Assembly (NCBI RefSeq): GCF_037975245.1
Contig: NC_092574.1
Coordinates: forward strand, 10,815,213 to 10,879,212
Source of the DNA: Apostichopus japonicus
Lineage: Eukaryota > Echinodermata > Holothuroidea > Aspidochirotida > Stichopodidae
DNA: 64,000 bases
Reading direction: 5' to 3'
Shown: piece after piece, positions 48,916-59,405 of the stretch
Numbering within the stretch: position 1 is the first letter of the stretch
Layout of the letters: each line of letters opens with the position of its first letter
Notes under the pieces: model-generated
Told to the model about the DNA's origin: nothing
Database searches by the model: none
What the model saw: only the letters and a program-made list of their open reading frames with translations
Program-made: the position numbers and the translations under genes

Positions 48916-48929
48916 AGGTCAACAGGTCA
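48916..48929 (+). promoter_or_regulatory. Perfect DR2 nuclear-receptor element
   Basis: AGGTCA, AC, AGGTCA: a direct repeat with two-base spacing, the class used by RAR/RXR and Rev-erb-type receptors. It sits seven bases upstream of the minus-strand ATG at 48908, so it could act as a proximal element if that frame is real. Confidence 0.3.
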
Positions 48930-49158
48930 ATGTTGATGCTGTAGACCATTTCAGTACTCTGTTTGTCAGTGATGAACATTGCTATAAATACCACATAACC
49001 TTTTATAATCATCTTTAATAATGAAACACAGATAAGACTCCCTCCCTCTCTCCCTGATGGAGGCCTGCCCTTGATTTATCATGTTAGTCCAGTCCAGTTC
49101 GTACACTCCTCCCCCCTGAGTAAGTGCTGTAACTTTAAAGAGACCATTAATCATGTAA

Positions 49159-49569
49159 TTGTTCTTTAACCCCGACAAAAGGGACCCCTACGGTCTCAAG
49201 CTGTGCGAGCCGTTTGAGCGATCACTCTGCTGGAACCGGCCAGCAATGAGACTGTTACAGGACTTAACAACCTCAAAAGAAATCAACGAGCAGCGGGGCA
49301 TGAGAAATAAGATTACCTCCACCGCAAACATTATCAACTCCATCTCAACTTGTTACCTGAAGAAAAAGAGGAATTCCTGTCACAAAACTTTGTCTGGATC
49401 TACATTTGGGTTCAGAGACCTAGAAAGGGCTCGAACAAAAAGTATCGTGACCCGATGGTCGAAGAAAAAAAAGGCATTCTTCACTGAGTCAACAAAAATG
49501 GGCCCTTTCTTTTCAAAAATTTATTTGTGTTGTTATTATGCCCACTGTGAATGCTGCTACACAATCTAA
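49159..49569 (+). CDS. Unrecognised 136-codon ORF
   Basis: Open frame in CpG-bearing sequence at about 49165-49460. The peptide begins MFFNPDKRDPYGLKLCEP and continues with a basic, Ser/Thr-rich middle and a Cys/Tyr-rich tail. No family is recognised. It has no obvious splice pair and its upstream context is not promoter-like. It could belong with the 48227-48910 frame to one decayed or novel gene, but nothing links them directly. Confidence 0.15.
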   Translation: MFFNPDKRDPYGLKLCEPFERSLCWNRPAMRLLQDLTTSKEINEQRGMRNKITSTANIINSISTCYLKKKRNSCHKTLSGSTFGFRDLERARTKSIVTRWSKKKKAFFTESTKMGPFFSKIYLCCYYAHCECCYTI

Positions 49570-52500
49570 CAGAAACTGAACACAATGCACAAAACTAAAG
49601 GAGGTACAACCCCAGATATCATCTTTAGCCTATATGACAGATCTTTTTGATCAACAACTACCCCCTCACCTATCCCCTTCTCCCCCTCCAAACAACCAAC
49701 CCTCCTCCCCCACCCCCTCCCCCCGCTCACAAACAGCTAAGAAAAGTCTTTTTCTGTTTGTTTGGGAGATATCCTTGTTTAAAGTTCATGTCTGGGCGCT
49801 GTTATTTTGTAAATCTGTTTTGTAAATCATAATAACACTACAGTAGGAATCTGAAACCTGTTACCTTTCTCTTTGTTTGTTTGTTTGTTAAAGTGTTTAC
49901 ATGTGTTTAAATGCTATGATCGATAGATCATGTTAAGAGCATTCTTATTTAAAATTTCGCGATTGAGTAAACCCATCTCGATCATGTGCAGAGAAATAAC
50001 TATTGTGACAAATAAAGAAAACATGGAAACTTGAAGAGGCACAAATGATGTTATATTTAGACTTGACCAACATTAAATCTGTGCTATCAGAAGCTGTCCA
50101 AATATGACAGTCAAATCTGAACCATTGTCATAGACCAAGGACGATGGTTGTGTTTGTCTCTCCTCTTAAGCACATTAATGTTTCACTTACTGAGAAGAAA
50201 GAATTCTCTCATGTAGGTCTATGGGTTAAAACGACTAAGAATGGTACCTAACCAAGGATTATGGCTGAGTAGGCCATCAAATCTTGTCCTTGAACGAATA
50301 ATTCAGCTACTTATCGTCAACTTTATACTTTTGTTTCTCAACAACTTTGCCATTTGCAAAAGGGGATACTCTTGATAGTCCATCTCCTGACCTCTTGTTT
50401 ATATTACAAAGAGTTCATTTCTGGGGTGGGGGAAGGGGGGTTCCACCAGAGAACCAGGTACGTAGACTCGCTGTGTGTGGATTCTCCTATATAACTGAGT
50501 TGGGCGATAAATTCTGATTAAGCTTCTTCGATGTTCACACTCCTGATGTATATACCTATGGTTGACAGGCAGCCTAAACAGTTCACATTGTATAAAGTGA
50601 GAGAGACAACTTCTCTCTAGAATTGCTAACAGTAACCATAAAAAAACTGCTTTCAGCCAATCTGGGTTGTTTATAAATATTCAAACATGTTTAGAGATCC
50701 TTCTTTTCCGCCTCTTGCTCTCTGACATTTAAATGTAGGTTGAGAAATCGAGATTCGGCAGATCAGTGGGATTAACCATTCTGTCCCTGCATTAGCAGAT
50801 TAGTAGGTTAGTACTACTAGAGCCCTAGAGATTAGTGGATTATAGAGAGGACAGGGTAATACACACATAATATTTATTTACACATCTTGATGTGGAAAGA
50901 ATGGAGGCAATATGCGGGGTTGAATGGAGTGAATATGTATCGCAAGAAAAATTATTATATGGACACCTTGCCCCATATTCAGTACATTTGTTGTGTGTTA
51001 ATCTCATTCAAAATCTGTTGAATTTTTTTGAAAAGCTCTTTTTGTTGTCAAGATGTACACATTTGAAGCTTTCGATAAATCTGGGAAGCTCATTAAATAT
51101 GTGCAATCTATGATGTGGAATTTTGTGCCCATAAAAATGTCTTATTTTAGCCCTTAATAAGTTAACCCCTAATTACTAGCCCCCATATATCATTTGAATA
51201 AAGTGATGTTCCTCTTTTCAAAGAAGACCATAAAATATTTCAAAATATTGCCTTAGACCACAAACCTGTGTTCAGTGTCCATAAAACAAAGGTATTAAAA
51301 CAACGGAATAACATGACATAAAATTAAGCAGTGATTTCCTTTACATCGTGTGCATAATAGCTAATGTTTATTCATAAACATTTACAGAATTTGATTGTTG
51401 GTCTTCCATCATTGAATCACCCAGGCCCTTGTATATTAATCACCTTTGAAAAATGCTAAATTGGAAAATTGGATAAAAATATTTCAAAGTTAGACTTTCT
51501 TTGCAACATTACTTGAAATGAAAAACCTAACTAGCCAAGCTAATGACCTATATATATCATGATGTGAAAATCATTAAAGCCAATTGTTACAAAAGTGGCT
51601 CCAAAAAACATGTACATGGCTGTAAGCTATCGTTTAAATTCACTCTTACCGTATGGGAAGTGCTACTGTAGAAACCAAAATCACAGAATCAACAAAAAAT
51701 CCAAACTCTGTGTTCAACTAAATACCAGTGTATAAAAGAGAATTTACATGAACCAACATAACACTACTCTAAAAATAAACAAACCTTAATTTCCACCCGT
51801 TTACAAAATAAAAAAAAAGGAATATTATAGGACAAAATGAACTCTGTGATACTTTGTGGTTCCTTTGAACGATCCTATCCTCAAGAGCCCATGGGGGCAC
51901 GGGGGCCACCACAGCGTGATTCCAATCATACTAGGTCCAGACAAAGGCATAGCATCTCTGTAAAATGTCTGACCCTCTAGTCCTACTCAGCAGGTATACA
52001 CATTCACTTGGCTGAGATCTTAGCCGAGCCTACGGGTACATTTAATACTACCTTTTTTGTAATATTTTCTATTACGAATTACGATACATCTATTCTATAG
52101 ATTCCTGCATGTAGATGCTACATTACTCCATACCCTGAGCTGACTGTGGACAAAATATTATAGCAATGAAATACAGCATATGTATGAGCAGTTCATGGTA
52201 TGCCTAGCTTCTGTGGTTCATGAACTGCTTGAGAATCGCTTCAAATCGTATCTCGTATATTCTTTCATTATATAATTTCTTCATTGTTGATCTACAAACT
52301 CTTTCTACGAAATGTCTCCACAGACCCACCATACTCAGTATCACTACAGTAGTTGGCTGTCTTTAAATTTAACATATATGATCCAATGGAAACTGCATTT
52401 CCAGGAACAAAAGAATGCAATTTCTCGCATTTACCCTCTCAAAAGCAAGAACATTTCCACATGGATATTTGCGAGGGAAGGTGTGGATAATAAAGCACTT

Positions 52501-53933
52501 GGGTGACATAATCTAGAATAACCTTACTTCATAATGGAAACTGCCATTTTTTGTTTTAAATTCTGTTATACTCTGTCTTTTATGTTAGAATGGTGTCCAT
52601 TATGCAGATTAACACATGGTCTGGAAAACATAAAGGTCCCGTTTGTATACATACATACACTCATTCTGTGTGGTCACAAAATCCCCCCCCCTACCCTCCG
52701 TCCACCCCATCACACCCATCCCCTCCAATCATACCCCCACCCCACCTCCCACCCCCCTTAGACTCAAATGATGGAGATAAAACCCAAGTACAATTGACCC
52801 AAGATCACATGGGGCCCATGATTTACTGATCAAGTGACCGAGTGATAAATTGGAATGACCTTGGGTTCCCCCCCCCCCCCCCTATCTAAGAAAGGAGTTA
52901 AATGGTACATTGATAAAAGATTTGTTTCCAAGTGGAATCATTCCTTGTCTACCAAACTTAGCACAAAAAGTGGAGAGCAAATCCCAATTTACATTTTACC
53001 ATCAATGGTGGGAGAGAGAGAGGTGCTTGACAGAGATAATCCTGTAATTGAGGCAACCAATTCCTTTACCCATATCGACGTATATAACGACATCGAAGTT
53101 AGATTGAGGTTGGCTGAATCTGCTATATTATACCTTATATCTATCTATATACTACATCTAGTCAACTGATCCCTTCAAGAAATTACAAGTAGAGCTTATG
53201 TGACCGTACCAGACGGCTTTTAAATTTGCTTAAATGGCTACCCTGCACTGCAATCAGGATTTCTTTATCAGGTTTGAATATGATTAAATCCCAAAGCTAT
53301 CAGGCATTAGGGGTCTTAACATTTTTGGCTCGATGGAGGTACATTTATATTGATATGTACAGTAGCTTCAAACTGTGTAAGACTGTAAATTAATCAACCA
53401 TTTTTGACAGGTTCCTAGTAATTTTAACCAGGGCCTACAAGCCATCCCAAAGTCTGTGTAGACATCTATGCTCCACCACTAATAAAAAATTTTAGATTAC
53501 TTCTTTTTTTCTTTTTTGTTGTTGTAACATTTGGATTTCCAGGTGCTTATACACAAATTGTAATTGTTGTAACTAAATGTCACAAAAAAGATAAATAAAG
53601 GTGCCATTCTACTGTTTCTCAGCAAATGAACATTGGTTGAGTATATACGTCATTGGTTCAATTGTGAAAAAAAAGAGTAGTATTTTTCTCTGTTTTATAA
53701 ATGTCAATTATAAATCGTATCCAAAAGATATTGGAAGTTAATTTTTAGTACTTTACTAATTTTAACTAGTGGACATTCTTTAATATAATTTACTTTAAAA
53801 TCAAAAACAGGTCAAACTGACTGGGAAATTGTGATCATAACAGAAAACTTGAAAGATGTTGTTTCTTTTATATTTGAATTGAATAATTTTGTTGTATTTC
53901 CAATAACATCAAAGTACTCAAAGAATGGCACTA
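49570..53933. other. No gene recognised
   Basis: AT-rich sequence with C-rich patches near 49680-49730 and 52682-52755 and a C-run at about 52868-52882. A 104-codon frame at 52855-53169 starts in that C-run and has no recognised domain. Confidence 0.5.
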
Positions 53934-54470
53934 AAGCATGCATGGCTATATAGCCAGACGGTTTCCACAGTTTTATTACAGTATAGCATGGAAGGCTATA
54001 GAGTATAGCATGGAAGGCTATAGAGTATAGCATGGAAGGCTATAGAGTATAGCATGGAAGGCTATAGAGTATAGCATGGAAGGCTATAGAGCACAGAGTT
54101 TCCACTGTTCTAATAAAGTATAGCATGCATGGCTATATAGCAAGACAGTTTCCACTGTTCTAATACAGTATAGCATGGAAGGCTATAGAGTATAGCATGG
54201 AAGGCTATAGAGTATAGCATGGAAGGCTATAGAGTATAGCATGGAAGGCTATAGAGTATAGCATGGAAGGCTATAGAGTATAGCATGGAAGGCTATAGAG
54301 TATAGCATGGAAGGCTATAGAGTATAGCATGGAAGGCTATAGAGCACAGATTTTCCACTGTTCTAATAAAGTATAGCATGCATGGCTATATAGCCAGATG
54401 GTTTCCACTGTAGCAATACAGTACAGTATACAATGCATGGCTATATAGCACAGAGTTTTCCACTGTACTA
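53934..54470. repeat. 22-bp satellite nested in a larger repeat
   Basis: Units of TATAGCATGGAAGGCTATAG plus AG repeat five times at 53982-54091 and eight times at 54169-54344. Between and around the blocks lies a spacer that itself repeats: TATAGCATGCATGGCTATAT, then a TTTCCACTGTTCTAATA-type segment, seen near 53934, 54119 and 54371 with variants. Each 22-base unit has TATAGC and GCTATA arms that could form a small hairpin. Confidence 0.93.
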
Positions 54471-54835
54471 TTGTGTTTAACTGTGTTTTTACACACGTGT
54501 ATCATCTGTGTTGGGACAAGTATCACCACAGTTTGCTTGTATAATTAAGGGAGCTGTTTTTTTTGTTTTCCTTCTGTGTAAGGGCAAAAGTCAGACCAGT
54601 ATATTTCTATGTATGGCCGACGACATTTACTCATCAGGATACACACGCTGAGACTTGCAAGAACACTGGTAAAATAATTTTGTAATTCCAGTCAAAAGTA
54701 CAGACATTTTAACGTTATTTTCTGTTCTTGGGTGACGTGTAAAAACAAACATGGTGGTAAAAGACCACTCCTGGTTGACTTTATTTTCGGGCAACACGTT
54801 TGAATCGGTAAAATATCTATTTATAGCAACATGTT

Positions 54836-55105
54836 CAAGGGCGGCAGAACCGGGGGGGCACAGGGGGCACGTGCCCCCCCACTTTTCCTCAGGTTAAAAA
54901 TGTGCCCTTTTTCTACATAAAAATTGAGGTGTCTCAAGTTAGCAAGAGGCCAGGGAACCAGAATGAACACTCGGGAAGGGCCGTTTCCGGCCATCTGAGG
55001 GGTTTGTAAAACCAAAAATTTTCTTGTACGCTCCGCGCCAACCAATGGTGGCGCTCCGCTCAGATAGTCGTGCATACAACTTTGCAAATCCTGGCTACGC
55101 CCCTG
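54836..55105 (-). mobile_element. Non-autonomous DNA-transposon-like copy, about 270 bp
   Basis: On the minus strand it starts CAGGGGCGTAGCCAGGATTT and its other end, read inward, starts CAAGGGCGGCAGAACCGGGG, giving an imperfect terminal inverted repeat. The interior holds GGGGGCACGTGCCCCC, a perfect 16-base palindrome at 54863-54878. From memory, termini of the CAGGGGCGTAGCC type are common among dispersed repeats in aquatic animals and resemble hAT-like ends. No matching 8-base target duplication was found. An 88-codon minus-strand frame inside it is not considered a gene. Confidence 0.65.
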
Positions 55106-57360
55106 ACTTTTAATGAATTTCTGTGGGTCAAACGCAAGTTATTTCGAATGGAAAAAATTTGTTAAGATATTAACAAGAAATAAACTCGAATTCGGAAGAT
55201 TCCTACATTAGCAACTAGCATGTTTTCACCTCATTTTGTCTCACAAGAAAACTTGTTCCTTGTTTCCCAATTTGCACATTGGATATTGCAGTGCTAGTAT
55301 GCATATTTTCCTTGATGGGGGGGGGGGGCAGGACGTTGATGGAGTGATGTGTATACGCAAATAAGTTAGTATAATAAGAGTTATAAAGGGCTTTGCTACA
55401 GCATGTAGTCATTTACGGAGGCTTATTAGTAGATGGGATCAAAAGGATATATACTGATGCAGGCAAAAGTTTCCTGAAGGAGGAAATCAGCAAATTATTA
55501 AATACTGGTAAGAATTTTTGTTACTTTCAAAATTGTCCTTATTTTTTACTTCGCTTTAACTAGTTGTTTCTCACGATCCATTCTGTTCTTGAGTTCAGTA
55601 AACTCAGTATAAGTTCAGTAAAGCTGTTAAATTTACATTGTTTATTCCTTCCCCCCCCCCCCCCTTCTTCTCTCATTTTCCTAATTTTTTTTCCTCCAAT
55701 TCGATCCAAAATAAAAAAAGATTCAACCTTAAATTTCATTTAGAGTGCTGTAATCACTCAAGATGAAACTAAAACATTTTCGGACCTTCAGGTCTAGATG
55801 ACAAAATAGTATCCACTGAAAAATCGTCAGAAAGAAGACAAAACAAATTAAACAAATAAATAAATAAAAATTAGACAAATTAGAAAAAATTTCCCTCAAT
55901 TCTCGGGGCCGCACACACGGATCAAGAGACAATTAAGGGGGGCAGGCGAGAGCATTTGAAAATAGCTGGCAGTAATCGCATCAATCTGCATTCCAACACA
56001 CGTTTCTTGACGTGATATTAATAGACCCATTAACGAAATTGGGAACCATTTAAAAAAAAAGAGAGAAAAAAAAAGGCATCTTGTTGAGAAAAAGACGGCT
56101 GGAGATGTCACCGGGATCAGGTCACTGTCACCGCACCTGACAACTGGTAGTGATTTGTTGAACCCATTAAGAGAGCGACTTGTGAAAACATCAATTTGTC
56201 CAGTTGTTGTGCCCTCGGGCTAGGTTTCTCCTAATACTACTTACAGTGTGTATATATACCCAGTGCTCCAAACACTGCGATAGACAGTGGTAAAGTTGTG
56301 GAGTACAGATCACTTTGCAGAGGGTAGATAGAGGAAGAAGGCATAGTAATTAAGCATTAACGATAGATGTCTCTCTCGATCGCAATGACCCTGCATGAGA
56401 AGGAAAGGTGTGTCGATACCAGCTTGTTCAGAAGACCAGACAACAGCACAACTGCCGATGGGCCTGTTTTAATATATCAGTGGTTTTTTCTTCAGCATTT
56501 TAGAACCATTTATTTCACTAGCCATGGCTACTGCAGAGTTCATAATGGATTTGGTTCTTATACTCAGAAAGCCGGTAGTGCAGAATTATTTATTATTCTC
56601 AATCTTTCAGGTGTGAGAATGTTTAGTTGAACTTTTCCACCCTCCTACCACCCCCCCCCCCACAAAAAAAAATTAAGAATTTGAAGTTTATTTTTCAGGT
56701 ATACTCCATAAATCACAGGTGTGCAGTCCATCTGGACATGGGGACCATAAGACTTCACCCCAAATTTCCTGTGGCCCCACAATGTTTTCATAACGATTTT
56801 CACGGTGGCACTAGAAACCTTAACGATATGAAGCAATGTCTTTTCTCATGATCACGTAAATCACTGAAATAAAGGAATTTCACTGAATGAACAAATTAAA
56901 AAATATGCATACTTTGGAGAGGGTGGATAAAGGGTTTAACCTGTTATATAGATTATAATCAACAAAACAGAGAATGCCAATGAAGAACTTCTCTTTCATG
57001 TTGGCGATGATGGTCAGCACAAAATTTAAGTGTTGTAGAGGTCACCAGAGCTTCACTATGGGGAAGACCTGCTTTAAATTAATGATTACATGTACATTGA
57101 AACTTCCCGTTCATTTCATTTTCTTTTCTTTTTAGTTTTCATTTTCATCTTCACTTTCTTCATTCTTGTTTTCTCGCTCTCTCTCTCTCTCTTTTTTTCT
57201 ACTTTTATTTATCTCTTTCTCATTTTCTCATTTTAGGGGCCTATCGTTTCTTCTGATTTTCTTGCTCTTTGTCTTAATTGCTTAGTTAATTCCCTATTGT
57301 TTTGTTTTGACTCAGAACCCTGTGTGTGTGCGTGCGTGCGGGTATGGTGGTGAGTGTGCC

Positions 57361-57415
57361 TCACTTACCTGTGTCCTCACAACAATTGTACTCTTGCTTT
57401 CTGTGTCTCTAGAGA
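57361..57415 (-). repeat. Dispersed repeat copy (minus strand)
   Basis: On the minus strand AGCAAGAGTAC lies about 12 bases before GTGAGGACACAGGTAAGTGA. This repeats the order of blocks in the 19665-19730 copy. Confidence 0.45.
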
Positions 57416-59127
57416 GATAACTAAGTAGTCAATGCTTTGTACAGTATATATATCTTCTCATCCTGTGTTTTGTGTAGTCCTGTTATGTACACCCTGACAA
57501 TTTCCTAACTTAAACAGTGTAGCATTTGGCCTAAGTTAACTCTGTTCTGTGCTCTTACTAAAATTTGTACAATTTCCAGAGCTAATAAACTAAAGTACAG
57601 TTGTAACTGTGATGAGGGTATAATACCCATGATCCATACATGTATCATGTACACTACAGGGCTAGCATGTCACAATTTTAGCCTCTTGCTAAAAGAAGCC
57701 AACTGGTACTTAAAAAAATTTACTGATTAAACTCCCACGGTTGGCATCAATTACAATACACATCAGTTATTGCACCCAGCTTGGAGAGTAGCCCAATAAT
57801 ATTTGCTGATAATAAGCAGTTATACAGAACTTATATGATAGGTATGGGAACCTTGCAAATTTCTTGGACTGATCGTTAACCAACTTACCATGTGTTCTAA
57901 GAGTTCTTAAAATAATCGCTACTGGCAGAAAACTACCAGTGTCCATTTTTTTCTACTGGCAAACAGGCAAACAGGCAAAAGCCATAGGAATTTAGTAAAA
58001 CCAGAAAAAAAAGTAGCCCGTATTCCAAGGCTGGAAGGTAAACAGACTGTTGAAGAGATTACCTTTAGGCATGATAGTGTGAAATTATGTGCTGATGTAG
58101 TGAGGAGACATGTAAGCAAGTTAGCCAAGTAAATACAAAACAACTTGTGTAGTTTAAAGTTAAGGCTAAATTAGACAAAACAAGGTGGTAAAACAAGACC
58201 ATTACACACAGACACAAGATTGTATCCATAGTTATATACTTAATAGTGACTGAATTGACAAAACGGCTCTTTCAATATCACCTTTGAAAAAGATTTGAAA
58301 GCAAACGTCCCCTGAAAGTGCTCGACGACCAGACGCAAAATAGTGCGTTCACCAAAAAAATTCCCTACAACACTGAACAGTTTTGCACTTTGCCGCAATT
58401 TGGAAGTAAATCTGTAGTAAAAGTGTCACACTGGTGCTTTGTATTGAGTTACAAACCATTCATCCACGTGCCTCTGTTTGGGATACTCCACACATGCAAA
58501 CCACATGGAACGGGCGAGTTACCCCGACCGACCGACTCGGTCGCTTCTCCTCAAAGGAACCTTCAGACACCCCTGTTGGGGCTCTGGGAGTCATTATAGA
58601 GTTGTAATGTGAAATTGAACCAAAAATACAAGTCAAGAATGAAGTTACAGTTTATATTTAAATCCTCTAAGTGATCTTGGCCGATCCTGAAAGGGATATT
58701 TTTAACTCCAGTATTTTTGAAGAACATCGGTTTGTGTCAGAAACGTCTTCTTAGTCTGTTTTTTCATTGTGAGTGAAATACTGAAGTTTAATGCTTTTGG
58801 TAAGTATGGGAGAGAACGAGATGGACTGAGGGGGGCAACAGAGAGAAAATCGAAAAGGGACAGAGGAAAACCCTAGAGAGGACTGTAGCGAAGAAGCATA
58901 GGAAGGACAGACCTTTTTGAAGTTCCTAATTTATAGCAGCTTCTCGGGTATAATGATTTAGATCATTCAATTCAAAGTTTTTATTACAAAGAAATTTTCC
59001 AAAATTTTTTGCGTCTTACATGTGAATAACTTGAAAAAGTGTCAGAGCAGTGAAAGTTTAAGATCGACTCAAATTCTTTGTTTACTACTCCCTCGTTTAA
59101 GATTCCTTAGGTGAATAAACTTTCTAC

Positions 59128-59160
59128 AAGATTGTAGTTGTACACTACAACTACAATCTT
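59128..59160. repeat. 15-bp perfect inverted repeat with 3-base loop
   Basis: AAGATTGTAGTTGTA at 59128-59142, CAC, then the exact complement at 59146-59160. It is a tight perfect hairpin, too short for a microRNA precursor. Confidence 0.85.
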
Positions 59161-59344
59161 AGCTGTTGAAATGCTTGCGAAGTTGCCAAAACTTACCCAC
59201 CAAACTGAAAAATGGGCTAGAAAGAAGTTTGGAATTGTGAAAACTCCTTGAAACTACTTGAAATGAAAGAATGAGACAGGGGGTAAGTAACCAGCAATGA
59301 CAAGTTGCTAGGGTGTACAGTGTTATTAGGGGACCAGTTCCCTC

Positions 59345-59405
59345 TTAAGACACCGTAATGCAATAGTGTTAAGGTTGTGAGGAGACAGGTAAGCGAGAAA
59401 CCGAG
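59345..59405 (+). repeat. Dispersed repeat copy
   Basis: TTGTGAGGAGACAGGTAAGC lies at 59375-59394 and is preceded by AATAGTGTTAAGG. This is one of the closest matches to the 19665-19730 copy. Confidence 0.45.

Noticed and set aside
49430-49440. GTTCGAGCCC on the minus strand considered as a tRNA B-box
   Set aside because: No A-box or cloverleaf can be placed upstream.
54821-55087. 88-codon minus-strand frame
   Set aside because: It lies within a dispersed transposon-like repeat and matches no transposase motif.
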